This document shows, one piece after another, positions 35,460 through 42,111 of a stretch of 45,844 bases of DNA. Within the stretch, counting starts at the first letter, position 1. Each line of letters begins with the position of its first letter. This stretch comes from Methanobrevibacter sp. Lineage in GTDB: Archaea > Methanobacteriota > Methanobacteria > Methanobacteriales > Methanobacteriaceae. The DNA is taken from the NCBI GenBank assembly GCA_017646885.1, contig JAGCLR010000374.1, positions 1-45,844 of the forward strand, given 5' to 3'. A program made the position numbers and the translations under genes. The notes below the pieces were generated by a model, which was not told the origin of the DNA, made no database searches, and saw nothing but the letters and a program-made list of their open reading frames with translations.

Positions 35460-35801
35460 TTAAATGTGTTCGTTCATTCCATCAACAATCTTTTCAATGG
35501 CACCCTGAACATTCATACCAGAGCAATCAACAATGGTGCCGCCCATGTGGTCAGACCAGTGAGAACCTTCGGAATCGTAACCAACCATAATTTCTTCAAT
35601 CATCATCTGGTGAGTTTTAGACGGACGAACAGAAATAATAGAAGCGTTGATACAGTTACACAAACCCTGCTTTTCACTGCGAATAGTAACCACCAATTCC
35701 TTTTCGCGGATTTCACAATGGATTCGGTCAAGAATCTTCTTGTTAGCGGTACCGAAAGCGATGACGAGTTTTTCGTAGAATTTGGTGAGTGTGTTTGCCA
35801 T
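35460..35801 (-). CDS. Unknown small protein behind a host-type promoter
   Basis: 113 residues, MANTLTKFYEKLVIAFGTAN at the start, with three cysteines in GLCNCINAS and VDCSGM and a His/Met-rich centre (KTHQMMIEEIMVGYDSEGSH). A GAGGT ribosome site precedes the ATG. Unlike its neighbours it is preceded by a sigma-70-type promoter rather than TATAAATA, so it is probably made early. It lacks the EDF tail. Early expression from a single-gene unit suggests a host-interaction or regulatory role, which is inference. Confidence 0.75.
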   Translation of the reverse strand: MANTLTKFYEKLVIAFGTANKKILDRIHCEIREKELVVTIRSEKQGLCNCINASIISVRPSKTHQMMIEEIMVGYDSEGSHWSDHMGGTIVDCSGMNVQGAIEKIVDGMNEHI

Positions 35802-35833
35802 AGTGTTACCTCTTTATTTCTTTTACACCATAT

Positions 35834-35862
35834 AATATAGTAAATTTAAACTGCGTTGTCAA
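35834..35862 (-). promoter_or_regulatory. Sigma-70-type early promoter (TTGACA-17-TATATT)
   Basis: Perfect -35 TTGACA (35857-35862) and -10 TATATT (35834-35839) separated by exactly 17 bases, about 30 bases before the ATG of the 113-residue gene. The only such promoter I noticed in the window. Confidence 0.8.
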
Positions 35863-35904
35863 TGGTTTTTGTGTATTTTTATGTAAAACTTTGTTTACAA
35901 AAGA

Positions 35905-35930
35905 AAAACCCATTGTTTTCAATGGGTTTT
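35905..35930 (-). terminator. Terminator after 146-residue gene
   Basis: 11-bp stem AAAACCCATTG / CAATGGGTTTT, 4-base loop, followed on the minus strand by TCTTTTG. Confidence 0.85.
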
Positions 35931-35947
35931 GTAAATAATTGTTTACA

Positions 35948-36385
35948 TTACTGGAAATCTTCATTCATTTTGTAAGACCTGACTAACATATCCAGCTTTT
36001 TTAGTGCCAAATCTCTGTTTTCAGCAGTTTTTATTTCATTCCAAAAAGGAACTATCTTTTTGAAATCGTCTAAAATTTTGTTTCTGTGTGGGTGTAGAAA
36101 ATCGTCCTTATATTCAAATTCAATTTTTTTACAATCATTACAGCTACTAAGTTCTATCGGCATATCTACAGTTGGGTATTCAAAAATGTATTCTATTTTA
36201 ACTGAAAAACTATAATTTGCTATATCATATCGTTTTGTAGTGTTTATTATTAACCTGATGTTATTCTGTTTAGAATAATCAGAAATAAATTCATAAAATG
36301 TAGATTTGTGCTTTTCTAGTATTTTAGAAGCTACATTATCAAATTCATCATAGTCTTTTTCTAGTTTGTCAATAATCATATTCAT
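35948..36385 (-). CDS. Unknown 145-residue protein with EDFQ C terminus
   Basis: Start taken at the ATG at 36385 (MNMIIDKLEKDYDEFDNVAS). The reading frame continues upstream into the topoisomerase gene, but that extension runs through a 12-bp terminator hairpin and is unlikely to be translated. Helical, acidic; CNDCKK mid-protein could be a small metal site. It ends RSYKMNEDFQ, a member of the EDF-tail group. There is no clear ribosome site before the chosen ATG. Function unknown. Confidence 0.65.
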   Translation of the reverse strand: MNMIIDKLEKDYDEFDNVASKILEKHKSTFYEFISDYSKQNNIRLIINTTKRYDIANYSFSVKIEYIFEYPTVDMPIELSSCNDCKKIEFEYKDDFLHPHRNKILDDFKKIVPFWNEIKTAENRDLALKKLDMLVRSYKMNEDFQ

Positions 36386-36393
36386 AATATAGA

Positions 36394-36425
36394 AAAATCT
36401 AGGGTCTTTTACAACCCTAGATTTT
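36394..36425 (-). terminator. Terminator after topoisomerase large subunit
   Basis: 12-bp perfect stem AAAATCTAGGGT / ACCCTAGATTTT with an 8-base loop, followed on the minus strand by TCTATATT. Confidence 0.85.
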
Positions 36426-36449
36426 ATTTTTTCGTATATGGAAATACTG

Positions 36450-38352
36450 TTATTTACTAATTCCAAGCAATTCTTTACGGAACGCAGTATCTTCACCCAT
36501 AGTATTTTCACAAGCCTTTTCAACCAAGTCATTCCATTGTAATTGAATCAACTTACGAGAATTTGGATTTAGACAGAGTTCGGATAATTGTTCAGCATTA
36601 GCTTCTCCCCAACCTTTCAAACGAGAGACTGTGTAGTCAGTACATTTGAGAGCCTTCATTTTCTTATCAACTTCGGCACGGGTCATACCAAATGCTTTTA
36701 CCTTCGCACCTGTAGCAATAAACAATGGAGCATCAATGATATACAAGTGACCGTTCTTAATCAAATCAGGCATATAGTTAATAAAGAAACTTGTACACAA
36801 ATTACAAATATGGAAACCATCCGGGTCCACATCAGCCAACAAAATGACTTTACCAAATCTCAATTTGCTTTCGTCATAATCGTCCTGAATACCACAACCT
36901 AGAGCAGCAACCAAGTCCTTAATTTCTCTATTACCTTCGCATTTAGCTTCGCCCTTCTTTGTTGGTTTACCAAACAATTCTTCAGGAGTTGCTTTAGCTG
37001 CGTTAATAATCTTACCGCGGATTTTCAATTCACCCTGGAATGACTCACGGGCCTGTTTAAAGTGACCACCAGCAGAATCACCTTCCACAATGAACATTTC
37101 CAAATCTTTAGGGTTCTTGTGCTTTCTTCTGTCTGCGTCCAAGAATTTATCACTAATGTAACGAGAACCAGCATTCAAAGTCTTTAGACCCTTCAACAAA
37201 TCCTTAGAAGCTTTCATCTTCTCTTTTTGTTCAAGCATCTTTTCCGCATAAGTTACAATTCTGTTCAATAGTTCCTTATTCTTACGGAAGAACTTTGTAA
37301 GTGGTGGAGTCAACTTTTCAATGATTTCTTTTTCAACAGGAGTGTTGGTTAATTCGTTCTTTGTTTGACCCTGATACTGTGGCTCAGCCATTTTGTGGTG
37401 AATGGCGCCGACAATACCTTCCATAATGTCATCATTGAGAATTTTCTTTTTGGAATTATCCTTGATTACATTACAAATTGCTTTCTTCAAACCATTCAAG
37501 TGAGTACCACCAAGGTTCGTATAACATACATTAACGAAACTTCTAAATGTGTTGCCATCTTTCTTTGTGAAATTCAAAGCAACTTCTGTGTAATCATCTG
37601 AGAATGTAAACAAGTCAGCATTTTCGTCTGCGTCAGGACAAACAAGTTCTTCCAAACCTTTCTCGGAGTAAAATTCATTTTCTTCACCGTCAATGTTTGT
37701 GTGAATATGTAAGCCAGGGCACAAATACTGAATGTCTTTAATTTCTCTTTTTAGACGAGGTAAATCCAAGTCAATAGAATCAGTAAATATAGTTTCATCA
37801 GGAATCCAAGTTACAATGGTTCCTTTTTTCTTAATGAGTTTCTTATATTCTTCAGGTATTCTACAACGGGTTACATCACTTGTAGCAATTCCCTTTTCAA
37901 ATGTTTGTGTGTACCACCAATTATCTGTACTGTTATTAGACCAAACCTGTAATGTTTTAGAAAGAGCTGCAATAGCCTTTTGTCCGATACCATTCAAGCC
38001 TGATGAAGTAGCATAATTCTGCTTATCAAACTTACCACCTGCGTGTAATTGAGTGAATACAAGTGTTAGAGAGTCCATTTGGGCTTTTTCATTCCAACCA
38101 ACAGGAATACCTCTACCATTGTCAATTACTGTAATTCGTTTTGTTTTAGAATCATAGAAAACATAAATTTGTTTGTTATAGCCTGCCAAGTATTCGTCAA
38201 TAGAGTTATCTAATGCTTCACGAAAAAGTCTATACAAACCATCAGATGGATTTCCACTTACTGCACCAATGTACATTCCGTGGACGCTTACGAACTGTTT
38301 CTAGGCCTTTCAAAAAATCTATGCTATCCGCACCATAATTATGTTCTGCCAT
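36450..38352 (-). CDS. 39: Type II DNA topoisomerase large (ATPase) subunit, +1 frameshifted
   Basis: GyrB/ParE-like ATPase subunit, about 633 residues after recoding. The ATG at 38352 has AAAGGAGAT before it and overlaps the upstream stop (TAATG). It encodes MAEHNYGADSIDFLKGLE and VRKRP, then the zero frame meets CGG and stops 12 codons later at TGA. Skipping one base at 38280 gives RPGMYIGAVSGNP, the near-universal motif of this family. GHKL motifs follow (EALDNSIDEY; DNGRGIPVG), then TOPRIM acids in FIVEGDSAGG (about Glu424) and LLADVDPDGFHI (about Asp507, 509, 511). T4 splits this subunit into gp39 and gp60; here it is one gene. Starting at the inner ATG (38276) would lose the essential N-terminal arm. 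Confidence 0.94.
38277..38283 (-). other. Putative +1 frameshift site CCA-C-GGA in topoisomerase gene
   Basis: Minus strand reads CGT CCA CGG AAT in the zero frame. Skipping the C at 38280 gives CGT CCA GGA ATG TAC ATT GGT, i.e. RPGMYIG. The slip point is fixed to one codon, because both P and G are invariant in the family. Confidence 0.8.
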
Positions 38353-38594
38353 TACTTATCTCCTTTGAATTTAAACATTACTATTGTTTCGTCTGTTTCT
38401 TTATTGTATTCTATTGACGCAATTTCAAATGCAGTATCAAGTTGTTTAAACACAGCTAACCAGGCATTTGGATTTTTCTTTAAGTATTGGAGCACTTCTG
38501 CTTCAAACAAGTCAAACAATCGTGACTGACCTGGTGTACTTTCTGCATCGTCAATTATTGTCATTTGCTTTTTTACGATTTTTAACTTTACCAT
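38352..38594 (-). CDS. Unknown 80-residue protein before topoisomerase
   Basis: MVKLKIVKKQMTIIDDAEST at the start, then QSRLFDLFEAEVLQYLKKNP; ends VMFKFKGDK. An AGGAAAG ribosome site and an exact late promoter precede it. Its stop codon overlaps the topoisomerase ATG, so the two are coupled and probably expressed together. Function unknown; a topoisomerase accessory is possible only by context. Confidence 0.75.
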   Translation of the reverse strand: MVKLKIVKKQMTIIDDAESTPGQSRLFDLFEAEVLQYLKKNPNAWLAVFKQLDTAFEIASIEYNKETDETIVMFKFKGDK

Positions 38595-38618
38595 AACTTT
38601 CCTATTTTGTTTGGAATA

Positions 38619-38626
38619 TATTTATA
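38619..38626 (-). promoter_or_regulatory. T4-type late promoter (TATAAATA)
   Basis: Exact octamer upstream of the 80-residue gene and topoisomerase large subunit. It is followed by ATTCCAAACAAA, as at the promoter of the medium subunit (34000-34007). Confidence 0.78.
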
Positions 38627-38644
38627 CAAATCAAATATAACAAA

Positions 38645-38667
38645 AAATCGCCCGGTGTGGGCGATTT
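38645..38667 (-). terminator. Terminator after 366-residue gene
   Basis: 9-bp stem AAATCGCCC / GGGCGATTT, 5-base loop, followed on the minus strand by TTTG. Confidence 0.8.
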
Positions 38668-38690
38668 CTAATTTTTAAGAACTGTGATTA

Positions 38691-39791
38691 TTAGTCTCCT
38701 GACCAGTTTCCATTTGGGTGTTCGCGGTAGTAGTTATACTGGTCTCTGGCTATATCACTCAAACTGTTATACCATTTATTAAATTCATCAGCTCTCTTTT
38801 TATCGTCTTTATCTTTTTGTGCTTTCAAGCCATCGTAGATTTCATCCATATAGTCAATAGCGGCTCTCAAACGAGCGAAAGTAAATACAGCATAATCTTT
38901 TTTGTATAAAGCATTTTCACCAAAAGTATCTACAATATATTTTTCAACATCAAACTGTACACCACTATCTAATTTCATATCCATTACAGTTCTTGTTTTA
39001 TCTTTACTAGAAGGTGTATAGATTTTTACTGTACAATGTTCGCCTTTAACAACAAAAGTAATACCTTCTGTTTTAACATTATAATTCATATCTTTAAGAT
39101 TAGTTAGCAATAATTCTTTTATTTTAACATAATCATTATAACTCAATTTATACTTATCTAGTTTATCACAAACCTTTTTATATTGTACATCTGTGGTATG
39201 ATTGAATAAAAATTCATGACCTCTAGCGGTATAGATTGGAGTAACGTGTATGAAATAAGGTCTTAAATCTTCAAATGCGTGTTCATTAAAAGAATTTAAA
39301 TAAGCATCATATACCAATTTGTTATATTCGTCCAAATTATCATCAGTTAAACTTTCGGAACTTAATGCCTTAAATCTATCTTTTATGTCTTTATATTCGT
39401 CAATATACTTATTAACGATTTCTTTTAATTCGGCTTGTTTTTCTTCCTTAGCATTTGTTTCGGTATTTACTGGTACATTCAATACAGCGAAATTTGGTTT
39501 ACCATACATTTCAACAGAACCAAATAATCCTTTCACTGGTTTCTTTGTGGCTGCTGGAGCATTACCCAATACTTTGTTCAAACTAGACTTTATGAAATTT
39601 TGGTATTTTTGGTCTACTACTGTATCAAAGTCAGGAGCATTTAATAATTGTTCTGCTTCTTCATTTGATAATGTTTTACCTTCTTTTCTAGTTTTCCAAA
39701 ATTTAAACACCAATGACTTTGTATTAGATTTTTCATCTTCTAACAAAAAGCCACGATTATTTAAAATCTTTTTTGCTTCTCTTAAATCCAT
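38691..39791 (-). CDS. Tagged unknown protein, probable virion or head protein
   Basis: 366 residues. It begins MDLREAKKILNNRGFLLEDE, the recurrent N-terminal peptide of this genome. The body has a Pro/Ala/Lys linker (NAPAATKKPVKG), long charged helices, and a C terminus PNGNWSGD that echoes GTWSND of the 348-residue head-region protein. An AAGGAG ribosome site lies in the tail of the gp53-like gene, which is immediately upstream. A terminator follows. The tag and the coupling to baseplate and neck genes suggest a late structural or packaged protein. No known domain. Confidence 0.72.
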   Translation of the reverse strand: MDLREAKKILNNRGFLLEDEKSNTKSLVFKFWKTRKEGKTLSNEEAEQLLNAPDFDTVVDQKYQNFIKSSLNKVLGNAPAATKKPVKGLFGSVEMYGKPNFAVLNVPVNTETNAKEEKQAELKEIVNKYIDEYKDIKDRFKALSSESLTDDNLDEYNKLVYDAYLNSFNEHAFEDLRPYFIHVTPIYTARGHEFLFNHTTDVQYKKVCDKLDKYKLSYNDYVKIKELLLTNLKDMNYNVKTEGITFVVKGEHCTVKIYTPSSKDKTRTVMDMKLDSGVQFDVEKYIVDTFGENALYKKDYAVFTFARLRAAIDYMDEIYDGLKAQKDKDDKKRADEFNKWYNSLSDIARDQYNYYREHPNGNWSGD

Positions 39792-39800
39792 TTTAACTCC

Positions 39801-40112
39801 TTATTTATTATATAATTTAAATGCCTGTATTACCATTTCATACTGTGGATAGCGAAGCATTAGTCCATCTCTTAAATCGTTCCAAATGTCGCCAATTCCA
39901 TTATACCACATTACAAACCACCACAAGTTTGAAGTTCCGTAAATGTTTTGGGAAATAATATCTGGTCTACCGACTTCGTAATAGTGAACCATATACGATT
40001 TAGTTTCTCCGAAATCATAATTTCCGAAGTTAATACTACCCAAATCATACTCAAGGAACCCTTCAGTATTTTCTTCTTTTAAATAATTTGGTCTGTATGT
40101 TATGTTATTCAT
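39801..40112 (-). CDS. 53: Baseplate wedge protein (T4 gp53-like)
   Basis: 103 residues. The segment VGRPDIISQNIYGTSNLWWF then WYNGIGDIWNDLRDGLMLRYP matches the characteristic core of the gp53 wedge family (location, tryptophan pair, then a proline-ended strand). T4 gp53 is 196 residues, so this is a compact version lacking the N-terminal extension. It is packed between the neck-like gene (three bases apart) and the tagged 366-residue gene. The family assignment is by pattern only. Confidence 0.7.
   Translation of the reverse strand: MNNITYRPNYLKEENTEGFLEYDLGSINFGNYDFGETKSYMVHYYEVGRPDIISQNIYGTSNLWWFVMWYNGIGDIWNDLRDGLMLRYPQYEMVIQAFKLYNK
39802..39809 (-). promoter_or_regulatory. Possible late promoter (AATAAATA)
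   Basis: One mismatch to TATAAATA, but it coincides with the Asn-Lys-stop codons of the gp53-like gene, so it may be chance. Confidence 0.3.
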
Positions 40113-40115
40113 TTA

Positions 40116-41189
40116 TTACCCAACGTAGATAAATCCGTGTGGACTTTCTTTATCAATTCTTTCAATAGCAGCATCGTATCTTTCTTTATAAGAAGAATAC
40201 AAACTATCACCATTCAACTGACCGCCACCAGCAATAGTCAAACTATACTTTCTCAAAGCATTAGTCCAAATCATACCTGCTTTACATACTACAAGTTCTT
40301 TGAACCAGTAGTCATTGAAAATCTTAAATGATTTTTGTTTCTTTACTACTTCAATCAAACCGTGGACAGGTCTTTTTGGTGTCGGCCATACAGAAAGTTC
40401 TTTTTCTTTCATATTATATCTTACCTGATAGCTTTCACCCAAATCAAATTTAACTTGTTCCAACCAAACTAATTGAGCATTAAAGTTACCCATTACATCA
40501 CCGTAACTGGAATCACCATAACACATACCATTATAATTACAGTTACTCATTCCCATCATCTGGTCATACAAAATGTTGTGTGGAATAGTGAATAATTCGT
40601 TAATGTTACCCAACCAGCTAGCAGTTTGGAAATCTACAACAGATTCCAATTCTTGACAAAGTTTATAATGAGTTTTACCTGGTAACAATTCCATACAAAG
40701 ATAATCACGATAGTTGCCTTCACGATAATAGTATCTTTGTACATACTGAACCATATCTCTAATAATGTCAATCAACTGTGAATCAGATATTTCAACACAA
40801 ATTACAGGAGAACCAAGTTGACCTTTAATGTAAGCAATCAACTGTGGAATGTTCTGTATTTCGTGGTCAGCCATAAACATATCCTGAGCACAGCAATAGT
40901 TATCTCTAGGAATATGCTTTAAATGGTGTGGTGGAAATGGTGGAACAGGTGGTTTAGGAGGTGGAGGAGGTGGTTCAGGTGGGTCTGGATACTTTCCTGA
41001 TGGTGGCTCTACACTCCAATCTGGTGGAACCGCTTGCCAATCAGGTGGAATTTCCTTCCAATCTTTAGGTGGAATTCCTTCACCCGGATTCGGACAATGA
41101 CCCGGTGGGAATGGTGCAGGAAGAGGAGGATGTGGCTTGTAAGCTTCGTCCTTCTTCCAAGGTTTTATATCTTTATTTGGTTCACCCAT
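40116..41189 (-). CDS. Neck/head-tail connector-like protein with proline-rich N terminus
   Basis: 357 residues. Residues 1-90 are extremely Pro-rich, with PPDW units (IPPDWQAVPPDWSVEPP) and a PPPPPP run, unlike the rest. From about residue 95 it is a compact domain: ISDSQLIDIIRDMVQYVQRY, then YLCMELLPGKTHYKL and NILYDQMMGMSNCNYNG. This matches the T4 gp13/gp14-type neck proteins (two-helix start, then beta core) in pattern, and its place between terminase and a baseplate gene agrees. GAGGT ribosome site, with AATAAATA just upstream. The exact neck family is uncertain. Confidence 0.6.
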   Translation of the reverse strand: MGEPNKDIKPWKKDEAYKPHPPLPAPFPPGHCPNPGEGIPPKDWKEIPPDWQAVPPDWSVEPPSGKYPDPPEPPPPPPKPPVPPFPPHHLKHIPRDNYCCAQDMFMADHEIQNIPQLIAYIKGQLGSPVICVEISDSQLIDIIRDMVQYVQRYYYREGNYRDYLCMELLPGKTHYKLCQELESVVDFQTASWLGNINELFTIPHNILYDQMMGMSNCNYNGMCYGDSSYGDVMGNFNAQLVWLEQVKFDLGESYQVRYNMKEKELSVWPTPKRPVHGLIEVVKKQKSFKIFNDYWFKELVVCKAGMIWTNALRKYSLTIAGGGQLNGDSLYSSYKERYDAAIERIDKESPHGFIYVG

Positions 41190-41207
41190 TCTGTTATACC
41201 TCTAATA

Positions 41208-41215
41208 TATTTATT
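41208..41215 (-). promoter_or_regulatory. Late promoter variant (AATAAATA)
   Basis: One mismatch to TATAAATA, overlapping the terminase-fragment stop and 18 bases before the neck-like gene. Confidence 0.5.
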
Positions 41216-42107
41216 AGACCACCAGATTCTCTTGTTCCAAAGTATATAATTCTTCCAGTGTTAATTCTTGGACTTTTCCATAACTATCTTGAACTTTTAC
41301 TTTTTCATTCCCACAAAGGCATTTATACTCTTGATTCACAAACATTTCACCATTGTCCTGAATTTGTTTTTGAAGCCATTTCTCATCTCTACCTTCAACT
41401 TCGTACCATTGAACCTTACAAGGTATAAATGAGTTCTTTCCAGCAACGGCCTTAGTCCAAATGTCATAGAAGTGGTTCATTCCCTTTGGAGTTGAAATCA
41501 ACATCATCATAGCGTCTTTCTTTGCTGCTTGTGTTGGGAAAACAGACTGCATAAACTTGGTAGCCATATTATCGTCAATGAACGCAAATTCATCTACAAG
41601 CAATAAGTCAATAGATTTACCACGAACAGAAGAACTAGAACTAGCGCCGCAGAAAATCTTGGTCTTATTTTCCATTGAAATTTCACCATTGTTCCATTTT
41701 ATAAGGCCCTGTTGAAGCCATAATGGTAATTCTGTATAAGCATTCTTAATACGAAGCAAAATTTCTTCGGCCTGAGCAGCTTTGTTTGCTAGAACAGCAA
41801 TGTTCTTTGATTTGTGGAAAAGAGCATACCAGAGAATATATAAAGTAGCAATAGTTGTCTTACCTGTTTGACGTCCCATCATAATAATTCTGTTATTCTT
41901 TTCAGGTATTTTCGCACAAATTACTTTTACAATCTTTTCCTGATAATCACGAAGTTTCATCTTTTCTTCACCGGCAGGACCAATGATAGTAAAGTACTTA
42001 GCGAAATGGAAAATACTTTGTTTACATTTCAAGTATTCCTTGATTTCTTCTTCAGTCATTTGAACTGTTTCGCCTGCGCCACGAAGTTTTTCATTATTAA
42101 AAAACAT
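41214..42107 (-). CDS. terL: Large terminase N-half (ATPase domain) fused to split-intein N-fragment
   Basis: 297 residues where T4 gp17 has 610. The packaging ATPase is complete: Walker A GRQTGKTT (residues 78-85), Walker B DLLLVDE (167-173) and the coupling motif MLISTPKG (202-209). At residue 263, just where the family has a QE..EFLG-like segment (here FVNQEYK), the sequence turns into CLCGNEKVKV then GKVQELTLEELY, an intein block-A start, and stops with TAA after 35 residues. The nuclease half is absent from the window. The probable explanation is protein trans-splicing with an intein C-fragment plus terminase C-half encoded elsewhere. GAGGTG ribosome site; neck-like gene downstream. Confidence 0.88.
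   Translation of the reverse strand: MFFNNEKLRGAGETVQMTEEEIKEYLKCKQSIFHFAKYFTIIGPAGEEKMKLRDYQEKIVKVICAKIPEKNNRIIMMGRQTGKTTIATLYILWYALFHKSKNIAVLANKAAQAEEILLRIKNAYTELPLWLQQGLIKWNNGEISMENKTKIFCGASSSSSVRGKSIDLLLVDEFAFIDDNMATKFMQSVFPTQAAKKDAMMMLISTPKGMNHFYDIWTKAVAGKNSFIPCKVQWYEVEGRDEKWLQKQIQDNGEMFVNQEYKCLCGNEKVKVQDSYGKVQELTLEELYTLEQENLVV
41217..41321 (-). other. Intein N-fragment (35 residues), atypical split intein
   Basis: Residues 263-297 of the terminase fragment: Cys1 nucleophile in CLCGNEKV, then KVQD..GKVQELTLEELY, which fits the first intein block. The length, much shorter than the usual ~100-residue N-half, matches the atypically split inteins known from T4-like terminase genes such as AceL-TerL (25-residue N-fragment). 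Confidence 0.78.
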
Positions 42108-42111
42108 TAAA

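Noticed and set aside
36386..36532. N-terminal extension of the 145-residue EDFQ protein
   Set aside because: The extension overlaps the topoisomerase gene and runs through a perfect 12-bp terminator hairpin; the inner ATG is more credible.
41190..41213. Terminase truncated by a frameshift rather than an intein
   Set aside because: The bases after the stop are a late-promoter-like octamer and ribosome site, with no room for a terminase continuation, and the last 35 residues match an intein start.
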